12,283 nucleotides of DNA from Solobacterium sp. (GTDB lineage Bacteria; Bacillota_I; Bacilli_A; Erysipelotrichales; Erysipelotrichaceae): the NCBI GenBank assembly GCA_017419465.1, contig JAFOLE010000244.1, forward strand, positions 1-12,283. Direction: 5' to 3'. The notes under the pieces are model-generated. The model saw only the letters and a list, made by a program, of their open reading frames with translations, had not been told where the DNA came from and did no database searches. The position numbers and the translations under genes are program-made. Positions 1 to 6,838 of the stretch are shown piece after piece (position 1 is the first letter of the stretch; every line of letters starts with the position of its first letter).

Positions 1-1
1 A

Positions 2-1240
2 CCCATGGAAGAGCTGGATCTTCACTGTGATTACGTATACCTGATCGATCCGGATACCGGGCAGACACTGATTGACCGGCGTTCGGAAGAACAGATGTAT
101 CCTGCCAGTCTTACCAAGGTGATGACATCCATTATTGCGATCGAAGAGATCCCGGATCCGGAGAACGTGACGATTGAGTTCACACAGGAAATGCTCAACG
201 GTCTCATTGCCGCAAACGCAAACCGCGCGGGCTTTCTGCCCGGCGATGAGCCGACGGCGCTCGATCATATCTACGGCGATCTGCTTCCCTCCGGCGCTGA
301 CTGTTCGCGTGCCCTTGCATTTTATATCGCGGGCGATGAAGAAGCCTTTGTCGAGCTCATGAACGAAAAAGCGGCAGAGCTTGGCATGCATGATACGCAC
401 TTTGTGAACACGTCCGGTCTTCATGATGATGATCACTACACCACCTGCCGGGACATGATGACGCTGTACCTCTACTGCATGAAGAATGAGACCTTCATGG
501 ACATTCTCAAAACGCAGGTCCATACCTCCGTGCCGGTCCTTCACTTCCCGGACGGTCTCGGCATGACAAACTTCGTGCTCATGTATATCAACCAGGCAGA
601 TCCGCAGTATCAGAATTATGAGATTCCCGGATTTATCGCCGGCAAGAGCGGTTATACCATAGAGGGACAGTACACCCTTGTCTCCAACGCGGAGATCAAC
701 GGAATGAACCTTGTCATGGTAAACGGACACGGATATGTCGAACCCCACTACCCTGCCAGCATCGAAGACTCAGCAACCGTATACAACTGGTATCGGGAAC
801 ACTTCGCGCGGCAGACACCGGTGGAAGAAGGTCAGGTCTTCGGCACGGTCCGCGTGATCAATGCCTTCGGCGGTGTCAGCGAAGCCGTTGCGGCAGAAAG
901 CTTCACCAGCGATCTTCCGAGCGATGAAAACCTGCATCTGTATGTCGATCTTCCCGAAACGGTAAACGCTCCGCTTCAGGCAGGCGACAAGGTCGGAACC
1001 GTCAGTATTTATTCCTATGATCAGCTGGTAAAAACCATCGACCTGGTCGTTAACGAAAACCGTTCCGCAAATCTGTTCAGGAAAATCCAGAGCGGACTGT
1101 ACAACTACACCAACGGCCGGCTCTGGCTCGGCGTGATTCTGATCGTTCTGATTCTTGCCTCACTGATCTGCATGGTGATTCTGCTTCTGATGATCCGTGC
1201 ACAGAACCGGCGCCGGCGCTACCGCAGACGAAGAAAATAA
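2..1240 (+). CDS. D-alanyl-D-alanine carboxypeptidase (PBP5/DacF-like, peptidase S11), 5' partial
   Basis: A serine-type D,D-carboxypeptidase that would trim the terminal D-Ala from peptidoglycan pentapeptides outside the membrane. Counting from the ATG at base 5, the frame shows the SxxK motif as S35-L-T-K38 within PASLTK, a second motif S98-G-A100, and the KTG-type motif K216-S-G218. After the catalytic domain comes a beta-rich C-terminal region (about 270-350). A transmembrane helix (about 373-397) and a very basic tail (RRRRYRRRRK) follow, giving C-terminal anchoring. The frame is still open at the left edge and no signal peptide precedes the catalytic domain. The ATG at base 5 is therefore probably internal, and the true start lies outside the window. 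The usual Asn of the SxN motif is Ala here. A strong terminator follows the stop, so this gene ends its transcription unit. Family assignment is secure; exact substrate is inferred. Confidence 0.9.
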   Translation, partial: PMEELDLHCDYVYLIDPDTGQTLIDRRSEEQMYPASLTKVMTSIIAIEEIPDPENVTIEFTQEMLNGLIAANANRAGFLPGDEPTALDHIYGDLLPSGADCSRALAFYIAGDEEAFVELMNEKAAELGMHDTHFVNTSGLHDDDHYTTCRDMMTLYLYCMKNETFMDILKTQVHTSVPVLHFPDGLGMTNFVLMYINQADPQYQNYEIPGFIAGKSGYTIEGQYTLVSNAEINGMNLVMVNGHGYVEPHYPASIEDSATVYNWYREHFARQTPVEEGQVFGTVRVINAFGGVSEAVAAESFTSDLPSDENLHLYVDLPETVNAPLQAGDKVGTVSIYSYDQLVKTIDLVVNENRSANLFRKIQSGLYNYTNGRLWLGVILIVLILASLICMVILLLMIRAQNRRRRYRRRRK

Positions 1241-1250
1241 TACTTCATTC

Positions 1251-1281
1251 ATCCGCAGGTCCGAATCACCTGCGGATTTTT
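1251..1281 (+). terminator. Rho-independent terminator after the carboxypeptidase gene
   Basis: A perfect 10-bp inverted repeat, ATCCGCAGGT (1251-1260) and ACCTGCGGAT (1268-1277), encloses a 7-nt loop. The 3' arm runs into five Ts (1277-1281). It starts 10 bases past the carboxypeptidase stop codon and separates that gene from the amidase. Confidence 0.88.
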
Positions 1282-1372
1282 AGTGCATTTCGCTTCCCGT
1301 TCCATGCCGCTTCAGTGTATATCGGTATTACATCCGCATTATTACAAAACAATAAACAATCAGAGGTGAAGC

Positions 1373-2758
1373 ATGCATATTCAGGAACTCGTACGGCAGA
1401 TCAAAGCCGGCACATTAAGCAGCACTCAGCTGTGTGAAGAAAGCATCCGGAGAATTACCGAACATGATCAGAATGGCAGGAAGCTGAATGCGGTCAGTCT
1501 TATTTCCCCGTTCTGGCGTGAAGAAGCACGCGCCCTGGATGAAGCAGAGGAAAGAGCCGTGTCGGATAAACCGCTCTACGGCATTCCTGTGCTTGTAAAG
1601 GACAATATCGAGGTAAAGGGGCTGCCGAATCCTGCAGGGTCGTATGTACTGCGGGATCTGATTGCGGAAGAAGACAGCGCTGTCATCAAACGGCTGCGAA
1701 ATGCAGGTGCGGTGATTCTTGGAAAATGCTGTCTGTCGGAGTTTGCCTACTGGATGTCGGAAGACGGAATGCCGTCGGGCTACTCCAGCCTGAACGGTCA
1801 GGTCGTGCATCCGTACAACCCTTCTTTCGATCCGTCCGGTTCCTCCAGCGGATCTGCCGTTGCGGCGGCTGCGCGCTACTGTCCGATTACGGTCGGTACG
1901 GAAACCGACGGTTCTCTGATGTCCCCTGCCATTTCCAACGGCATTGTTTCCATCAAGCCTACCCTCGGCCTTGTCCCGCAGGACGGGATTCTTCCCCTCA
2001 GTCATGTTCAGGATACCGCCGGTCCGATGGCAAACTCGGTTGAAGACTGTGCCCTCCTGCTTGAAGCGATGAGCGCTGACGATACAGATGTCGCAGAATT
2101 CCGGTCCGCATTATCCTCTGATCTTCGCGGAAAGCGCATCGGCGTGTTTACGGTAAAAGATTACGTGCATGACATGGAGTATCTTGGCCGGCTGAAACAG
2201 ATCATTTCCGATCATGGCGGTGAAGTCGTGGAGTTCGAACTGGAAAAAGCGGAGATCGATGAATATGAATGTCTCGTAACGGAGTTCAAATATGATATCA
2301 ACCGCTACCTGTCACAGCGGAACTGTAAGGCACGTTCCCTGCACGATATCATCCGCATGAACGAAGAAGATGCACAGCGGTGTCTGAAGCACGGACAGAG
2401 CCTGCTCATAAAAAGCGAAAACAGTTCCGGATCCATGGATGACCCGGAATACAGAAAACTGCGCACTGCCGTCAATGCGGAAGCCTCTTCCATTCTGAAC
2501 AGCGCGATTGAAGGACAGAATCTTTCCTGCATGGTGACCGTCTGTTCTTCCGCACCGACAAACCTTGCGGCAATCACCGGCGCATGCAGTATGGTCATTC
2601 CCGCACGGGAAGTAAATGAAACAGCCTATGATCCGCTCTCGTTCTATATGCTGAGCACGCACAGACGCGAAGAAGAGCTGATCCGGCTTGCCTTCACCTT
2701 GGAACAGGCGCTCGGTATTACCTGCAGGCCATCCTGGCTTCCTGCCGATGAAGCATAA
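1373..2758 (+). CDS. Amidase-signature family hydrolase
   Basis: A 461-residue amidase-signature (AS) enzyme that hydrolyses a carboxamide with a Ser-cisSer-Lys triad. The triad is readable: K76 in PVLVKDN, cis-Ser S157 in the PSGSSSGSA glycine/serine loop, and nucleophile S181 in TETDGSLMSPA. The 24-residue spacing between the serines is that of FAAH/GatA-type enzymes. The later stretches SIKPTLGLVP and QDTAGPMANS are also typical. It resembles the free-standing bacterial amidases with a TETDGS nucleophile loop more than GatA, and no gatB or gatC lies beside it. A role in tRNA amidation is therefore unlikely; the true substrate cannot be read from sequence. The start is supported by AGAGGTGA at 1362-1369 just upstream of the ATG. 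It is a single-gene unit between two terminators, with no signal peptide, so probably cytoplasmic. Confidence 0.9.
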   Translation: MHIQELVRQIKAGTLSSTQLCEESIRRITEHDQNGRKLNAVSLISPFWREEARALDEAEERAVSDKPLYGIPVLVKDNIEVKGLPNPAGSYVLRDLIAEEDSAVIKRLRNAGAVILGKCCLSEFAYWMSEDGMPSGYSSLNGQVVHPYNPSFDPSGSSSGSAVAAAARYCPITVGTETDGSLMSPAISNGIVSIKPTLGLVPQDGILPLSHVQDTAGPMANSVEDCALLLEAMSADDTDVAEFRSALSSDLRGKRIGVFTVKDYVHDMEYLGRLKQIISDHGGEVVEFELEKAEIDEYECLVTEFKYDINRYLSQRNCKARSLHDIIRMNEEDAQRCLKHGQSLLIKSENSSGSMDDPEYRKLRTAVNAEASSILNSAIEGQNLSCMVTVCSSAPTNLAAITGACSMVIPAREVNETAYDPLSFYMLSTHRREEELIRLAFTLEQALGITCRPSWLPADEA

Positions 2759-2808
2759 AAAACAGCCCGAAGTCTCCAATAGATCGGAAGATGACTTCGG
2801 GTTGTTTT
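2757..2808. terminator. Bidirectional terminator between amidase and acyltransferase genes
   Basis: A 14-bp inverted repeat pairs AACAGCCCGAAGTC (2761-2774) with GACTTCGGGTTGTT (2793-2806), with a single G-T wobble. A T-run (2805-2808) follows on the + strand. An A-run (2757-2762) gives a U tract on the minus strand. It serves both converging genes. The TGA of the minus-strand acyltransferase gene (2808-2810) abuts the hairpin. Confidence 0.9.
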
Positions 2809-3815
2809 CAGTTATTGTTTGTCCGGCTCAAAACAGAAATCACAAGGGATGAAGCTTTGTGAACCAGCGTACCGATAGCTATGGTCATCGCAAGAATGAT
2901 CAGACTGTACACCCAGCCGCGGTATTCAAACGGCAGCCGGGCAAGCCAGGTTTCCCGGAAGAAGCGAAGCAGCACTTCAAACATCAGGTAGATTTCCAGT
3001 GAGATGGACCCGATTGACGCAAGCTCCCGGTTCAGCAGCGTATGCCCGTGTTCCTTCAGCCAGTGGAATACCCGCGCAAGGTAGACCAGCAGCGGCACCT
3101 CAAACAGAAGAACGGAATACCAGCGCAGTGCCCAGTCGAGTGTTTCATAAGCAGAGACCATCCCCCGCTGACAGATCACCATCAATATCGTCCCAAACGC
3201 AAACGCTGCCGCAAGAATCCATTCCGTCCGGTTTGTGACAGCTCGTTTTTCATAAACAAGTTTTCCGATGATAAAGCCCAGCAGAAATGACGGAATACGT
3301 ACAAAGAACAGGTTCTGCGGCGTCCGGCGCATCAGAACACCCGCAAGCAGTGCCAGCGCAAAGAAACCTGCCATTCCGATCGTACACTGCTTTGACTCCA
3401 TCACTTTCAGCACCAGCGGGCTCACAAGATACAGCACGGTGATTCCGGCAATAAACCAGGCGGACAGGTCATCCATCAGCCAGAAGGACAGCGTCGTCGC
3501 CGCAAGCACCACATACCGCTTTCCGGTCTGTTCGAGAAAGAAGCGGATCACAAGCACGATCAGATACGCCGGAAAGATTCGCAAGAGACGTCTCCGGTAA
3601 AATGAGCCGATGTTGTGATTACCTTTCTGCCAGGAAAAATATAACCCCATTGCGGAAAGCAGAAGAAAACAGTCCACTCCGCAGTAGCCGGTCATTTTCA
3701 CATATGCGGCAGGGAAAAACGAAAACCAGATCGTGCTGTGAAGCAGTACGATCCACAGGGTCGCAATTCCCATCAGTTCATTCCGGTATCGGCTCAGAAT
3801 ATCCCAGTTGCGCAT
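2808..3815 (-). CDS. Membrane acyltransferase, acyltransferase-3 (OafA/OatA-like) family
   Basis: A 335-residue polytopic membrane protein of the acyltransferase-3 family, which moves acyl groups (often acetyl) onto sugars of envelope polymers or glycans. The N-terminal family signature is present: R11 followed 15 residues later by H26 in WIVLLHS, then YCGVDCFLLLSAMGLYF. A basic cytoplasmic FYRRRLLRIFPAYL segment (72-85) follows. About nine or ten hydrophobic segments fill the rest. There is no C-terminal SGNH domain, so it is the short, membrane-only form and any partner hydrolase would be encoded elsewhere. The start is supported by an AAGGA-type ribosome site in the 15-bp gap after the upstream glucosidase gene, which suggests co-transcription with it. 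The acceptor is not deducible; peptidoglycan, an exopolysaccharide or a small glycoside are all possible. Confidence 0.85.
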   Translation of the reverse strand: MRNWDILSRYRNELMGIATLWIVLLHSTIWFSFFPAAYVKMTGYCGVDCFLLLSAMGLYFSWQKGNHNIGSFYRRRLLRIFPAYLIVLVIRFFLEQTGKRYVVLAATTLSFWLMDDLSAWFIAGITVLYLVSPLVLKVMESKQCTIGMAGFFALALLAGVLMRRTPQNLFFVRIPSFLLGFIIGKLVYEKRAVTNRTEWILAAAFAFGTILMVICQRGMVSAYETLDWALRWYSVLLFEVPLLVYLARVFHWLKEHGHTLLNRELASIGSISLEIYLMFEVLLRFFRETWLARLPFEYRGWVYSLIILAMTIAIGTLVHKASSLVISVLSRTNNN

Positions 3816-3830
3816 GGCAGTCCTTTCCGC

Positions 3831-5324
3831 TTACAGATTCTCTCCGTTGGACGCAATGCACTTCTGATACCAGAACCAGGAATCCTTGCGTGTTCTTGCG
3901 AAAGAACCATTGCCGTAGTTATCCGCATCGACATAGATCTGGCCATAGCGCTTTGCCATCTCTCCCTCACCGTTGGAAACCATATCCACACAGCCCCAGT
4001 AGAGATATCCCATCAGAGGGATGCCGTCATAGTCTACCGCATCCCGCATGGAACGGATATTTGCGCGCATGTAATCAATCCGGTAGTCATCATGGACCGT
4101 ACCGTCCTCAAAGACATCATTCCAGCCGATGCCGTTTTCCACGCAGAAGAGATCACAGTGGTACCGGTCATACAGCGTGTTCAGAGTGATGCGGAGGCAC
4201 TGCGGATCGGTCGCCCATCCCCATGCATTGGTCGCAAGATACGGATTGCGCACGGTATGTGCCTGCGCTCCGCCGTTGCCCTCTCCTTTTGCCTCATTTT
4301 CATCATGAACCGTCATGACATGCGATCCGTAACAGCTGAAGCTCAGGAAGTCACACGGATACGCCGCAATGGTCTCAAGGTCGCCTTCCTTTGCGGGAAG
4401 AACGATTCCTTCCCGTTCATACTCCGCGAGTTTGTAATTCGGATACCGTCCGAGCATCTGCACATCGGAATAGAACAGCGTCCGGTTCATCGCCTGCTGG
4501 GCAAGCAGCTGATCGGCAGGATCTGCCGTATAGGCATATACCGGTCCGTATGCCAGCATCATGCCGATCTTCAGATCTGGATAATGTTCATGCGCTTCCT
4601 TCACGACAAGCGAAGACGCAAGGAACTGATGGAATGCCGCATTGGCGATATTCTGCGGATCGGCATGGATCAGGCCGGCCGTGACATACGGCGCTGCGTC
4701 AATGCAGTTGATCTCGTTGAAGGTCAGCCAGTATTTCACCTTCGTACCGAACCGTTCAAAACAGGTCTTCACATAGTGAACATACGCTTCCATGGTATGA
4801 CGGCTGTCAAAGCCGTTGTACTTCGCCGCAAGCGCAAGCGGTGTCTCATAGTGCAGCAGCGTGACGACCGGTTCGATATTGTATTTTTCGCATTCGTCAA
4901 AAACCGCATTGTAAAAGCGGACCCCTTCCTCATTTACGGTCTCATCATCCCCGTTGGGAAACAGACGGGACCACTTGATCGAAAAGCGAAGACAGTTAAA
5001 CCCCTCCTCTGCGCAGAGGCGGATATCTTCCCTGTAATGATGATAAAAATCAGACGCTTTATGAGACGGGTAATAATACTTCGGATCATCCAGAAGTGCC
5101 GGTACTGCCCCTTCCGGAAGATGCCGCTCGTCGCTTCCGAAACAGAGCGGTGTGGATCCCGTCTCGCCATTGGGTTTTATCCAGGTAACCTGCCGCCGCA
5201 CGGTATGGGAACCGTTGGTCATTACATCCGCCGTGGAAAGACCTGCGCCGCCTTCGGATACGCCCCCTTCATACTGATTTGCGGCCGTTGCGCCGCCCCA
5301 GAGAAACTGTTTCGAAAAGCCCAT
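3831..5324 (-). CDS. 6-phospho-beta-glucosidase, glycoside hydrolase family 1
   Basis: A 497-residue retaining GH1 enzyme, cytoplasmic, that cleaves phosphorylated beta-glucosides (such as cellobiose-6-P or aryl-glucoside-6-P) delivered by PTS uptake. The N-terminal FLWGGATAANQYEG is the GH1 signature. The acid/base is E204 in TFNEIN and the nucleophile is E396 in VENG. The sequence from S450 to K458-R-Y460-G is the phosphate-binding loop that separates 6-phospho-glycosidases from plain beta-glucosidases. The length is slightly above the usual 460-480, with the extra residues around 40-85. The start is set by ATGGAG about 11 bases upstream, and an extended -10 element precedes it. It is the first gene of a pair with the acyltransferase. 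No PTS permease or antiterminator gene is nearby, so uptake must be encoded elsewhere. Glucoside versus galactoside specificity is inferred only from family similarity. Confidence 0.93.
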   Translation of the reverse strand: MGFSKQFLWGGATAANQYEGGVSEGGAGLSTADVMTNGSHTVRRQVTWIKPNGETGSTPLCFGSDERHLPEGAVPALLDDPKYYYPSHKASDFYHHYREDIRLCAEEGFNCLRFSIKWSRLFPNGDDETVNEEGVRFYNAVFDECEKYNIEPVVTLLHYETPLALAAKYNGFDSRHTMEAYVHYVKTCFERFGTKVKYWLTFNEINCIDAAPYVTAGLIHADPQNIANAAFHQFLASSLVVKEAHEHYPDLKIGMMLAYGPVYAYTADPADQLLAQQAMNRTLFYSDVQMLGRYPNYKLAEYEREGIVLPAKEGDLETIAAYPCDFLSFSCYGSHVMTVHDENEAKGEGNGGAQAHTVRNPYLATNAWGWATDPQCLRITLNTLYDRYHCDLFCVENGIGWNDVFEDGTVHDDYRIDYMRANIRSMRDAVDYDGIPLMGYLYWGCVDMVSNGEGEMAKRYGQIYVDADNYGNGSFARTRKDSWFWYQKCIASNGENL

Positions 5325-5358
5325 AATGATTTACTCCATTCCTTGTAATGTCCTATTC

Positions 5359-5367
5359 ATCGTATCA
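5359..5367 (-). promoter_or_regulatory. Candidate extended -10 promoter of the glucosidase/acyltransferase pair
   Basis: On the minus strand the sequence TGATACGAT reads as an extended -10 (TGn plus TACGAT, four of six consensus bases). It lies about 35 bases upstream of the glucosidase ATG and just downstream of the preceding gene's terminator. No good -35 is seen. Some promoter must exist here because the terminator at 5382-5413 isolates the pair from the gene upstream. Confidence 0.4.
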
Positions 5368-5381
5368 CAGGTTCAGAAGGC

Positions 5382-5413
5382 AGAAAAAAGAAGCCGCCCG
5401 ATAAACGGACGGC
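5382..5413 (-). terminator. Rho-independent terminator after the DJ-1/PfpI gene
   Basis: On the minus strand GCCGTCCG pairs with CGGGCGGC (one T-G wobble) around a 5-nt loop. TTCTTTTTT follows. In + coordinates the arms are 5406-5413 and 5393-5400. It lies 12 bases beyond the DJ-1-family stop codon. Confidence 0.85.
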
Positions 5414-5425
5414 AGTAATGAATCA

Positions 5426-5935
5426 TTATTCGCCGAAGAGCACACGCAGGTAATCACGCATGTATTCCGGAAGCGTCGACGGAGACTGTGCGGAAATAAT
5501 ATTTCCATCCACCACGGACTTCTGATCCACCCAGGTCGCACCGGCATTGGTCATATCATCCCGGATACCAACCGTACTTGTGACTGTCTTTCCCTTCAGA
5601 ATTCCGGCGGAGATCAGCACCCATCCGGCGTGACAGATTTCTCCGATCGGCTTGTTTTCCGTATTCATATCACGGACCAGTTCCAGCACTTTCGGATAAC
5701 GGCGCAGTTTATCCGGCGCCCATCCGCCCGGAACCAGAATGCCGTCATAATCTGCCGCAGATACTTCGTCAAACGTCATCGTCACCTCACAGGGAACCCC
5801 GTATTTTCCATGGTACATTCCCTTCTTCGGGCCGACGATATCCACCGTGCATCCGGCTTCCCGCAGCCGGTAGACCGGATACCAGTGCTCCAGATCCTCA
5901 AATGCCTCATCCACAAGCGCAATGATACGTTTCAT
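5426..5935 (-). CDS. DJ-1/PfpI family protein
   Basis: A 169-residue cytoplasmic protein of the DJ-1/PfpI superfamily (class I glutamine-amidotransferase-like fold), related to PfpI and YhbO. Those members have been described as proteases or as glyoxalase/deglycase-type stress enzymes. The nucleophile-elbow cysteine is C101 followed by H102 in GEICHAGWVL. The conserved acidic residue is E13 in AFEDLE, matching E12 of PfpI. The LVPGGWAPDKLR loop (68-78) is also typical. The frame is open for another 92 codons upstream, but the start is placed at 5935. A perfect AGGAGG sits 9 bases before that ATG, and the protein then begins with MKRIIAL, the expected first beta strand. It appears monocistronic, flanked downstream by its own terminator. 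Its actual activity is not determinable from sequence. Confidence 0.92.
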   Translation of the reverse strand: MKRIIALVDEAFEDLEHWYPVYRLREAGCTVDIVGPKKGMYHGKYGVPCEVTMTFDEVSAADYDGILVPGGWAPDKLRRYPKVLELVRDMNTENKPIGEICHAGWVLISAGILKGKTVTSTVGIRDDMTNAGATWVDQKSVVDGNIISAQSPSTLPEYMRDYLRVLFGE

Positions 5936-5944
5936 AAAATGAAT

Positions 5945-5950
5945 CCTCCT
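5945..5950 (-). promoter_or_regulatory. Shine-Dalgarno AGGAGG that fixes the DJ-1/PfpI start
   Basis: A perfect AGGAGG on the minus strand with a 9-base spacer to the ATG at 5935. It rules against the longer reading frame that begins near 6211. A TATGAT (5957-5962, minus) lies immediately upstream, but it would place the transcript start inside this site, so it is not called as the promoter. Confidence 0.85.
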
Positions 5951-6209
5951 GATTCCATCATACACAGAGAAACGCAGCGGACAATACAATTGCCCTGAAG
6001 GATCTCCTGCTTCACCGCGGCACGATGCGGACCCTGATATAAACATCCGGATGCCATGCACTGCCCGGCGCAGAAGCATCCCGCGTCTTGCCAGAGTAAG
6101 GGGCGATTCCATGGTTCTGTCATCGTTTTTGGAGTTGAGCCCTGTTAACCGTTTTTCCAAATTATACATGCGCCGCGACATTGTTATCGGGTATGATTTT
6201 CTTAGGATC

Positions 6210-6215
6210 AAGGAG
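6210..6215 (+). promoter_or_regulatory. Ribosome binding site deciding the zinc-ribbon protein start
   Basis: AAGGAG at 6210-6215 lies 11 bases before the ATG at 6227. The in-frame GTG at 6215 overlaps this site and so cannot be the start. A TATGAT at 6192-6197 may be the -10 element, but no -35 is recognisable at the right distance. The gene-free stretch 5951-6226 upstream shows no supported ORF or RNA gene. Confidence 0.75.
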
Positions 6216-6226
6216 TGTTATTAATC

Positions 6227-6793
6227 ATGAGCAATAATTCTGAAGTACTTGACGCTGTAAACCGCGCCATCGATGCCCTCACCGATCTCCGGACGCTTCT
6301 GGAACAGGAAGCAGCTGCCCCTGCAGAGCCGAAACAAAAAGCTGCGAAGCCGGCAGCTGTGGAACTTGAGCTTCCGGAACCTGAAACAAAACAGCCGGAA
6401 CCGGCAATTGAGCTTGTTGCGCCGGAACCGATCATCATTGAACCGCCGGAAAATGTTTTCCCGGAGCTGGTTCATCCGGAAGCCGCGGAAAAAGAGCCGC
6501 AGGCACCGATTGAACTGACGCATCCCGATTCGGTCACTGCCGCCATGAAAACACCGATTTCACTGGAACTGCCGGAATCTGTCCCTGCGCAGGAAGCCGC
6601 AGCACCGACACCGGATCAGCCGCTTGTCTGTCCGCGCTGCGGAAAGACCGTTGATCACGGCTTCAAATTCTGCATGTACTGCGGAGAAAAACTTGGAAGT
6701 GCACCCGCACAGCTTACATGCAGAAACTGCGGAAAGCCGATTCAGCCCGGCAACAAATTCTGTGTTACCTGCGGCACCCCGGTAAACGGATAA
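6227..6793 (+). CDS. Double zinc-ribbon protein with Pro/Glu-rich linker, function unknown
   Basis: A 188-residue protein with three parts. Residues 1-28 form a likely amphipathic helix (VLDAVNRAIDALTDLRTLLEQE). Residues 30-132 are low-complexity, rich in Pro, Glu and Ala, probably disordered, with recurring EL-x-x-P-E units. The C-terminus holds two zinc ribbons of the form CxxC-x10-CxxC: C135/C138/C149/C152 and C165/C168/C179/C182. Such paired ribbons occur in many Bacillota adaptor-like proteins and bind zinc structurally or contact protein or nucleic acid. Here there is no transmembrane segment and no enzymatic domain. The gene stands alone, divergent from the DJ-1 gene and convergent with the L,D-transpeptidase. 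The zinc-ribbon call is firm; the biological role is unknown. Confidence 0.85.
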   Translation: MSNNSEVLDAVNRAIDALTDLRTLLEQEAAAPAEPKQKAAKPAAVELELPEPETKQPEPAIELVAPEPIIIEPPENVFPELVHPEAAEKEPQAPIELTHPDSVTAAMKTPISLELPESVPAQEAAAPTPDQPLVCPRCGKTVDHGFKFCMYCGEKLGSAPAQLTCRNCGKPIQPGNKFCVTCGTPVNG

Positions 6794-6803
6794 TCACCTT
6801 CTG

Positions 6804-6838
6804 AAAACCGCCTGTCTTTCACAAACAGACGGTTTTTT
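6804..6838. terminator. Bidirectional terminator between zinc-ribbon and L,D-transpeptidase genes
   Basis: AAAACCGCCTGT (6804-6815) faces ACAGACGGTTTT (6825-6836), with T6 at 6833-6838. The + strand hairpin has one C-A mismatch. On the minus strand the same position is a T-G wobble, so the stem is fully paired there. It ends both converging genes. The TGA of the minus-strand gene (6838-6840) abuts the hairpin. Confidence 0.85.

Noticed and set aside
1373..2758. Amidase considered as GatA of the Glu-tRNA amidotransferase.
   Set aside because: No gatB or gatC is adjacent, and the loop around the nucleophile (TETDGS) matches free-standing amidases more than GatA.
3738..5348. Long open frame on the + strand (about 536 codons) opposite the GH1 gene.
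   Set aside because: It is the antisense of a complete GH1 gene whose catalytic and phosphate-binding motifs are intact. Its own translation shows no domain and is rich in Arg, Ile and His, as expected for a shadow frame.
5936..6211. In-frame extension of the DJ-1/PfpI frame by 92 codons to a start near 6211.
   Set aside because: A perfect AGGAGG lies 9 bases before the ATG at 5935, the family's N-terminal strand begins there, and the extension has no recognisable domain.
5951..6226. Gene-free stretch between the divergent DJ-1 and zinc-ribbon genes, considered for a small gene or structured RNA.
   Set aside because: No frame with a ribosome site, no tRNA-like or riboswitch-like structure and no terminator hairpin could be made out; it is best treated as a divergent regulatory region.
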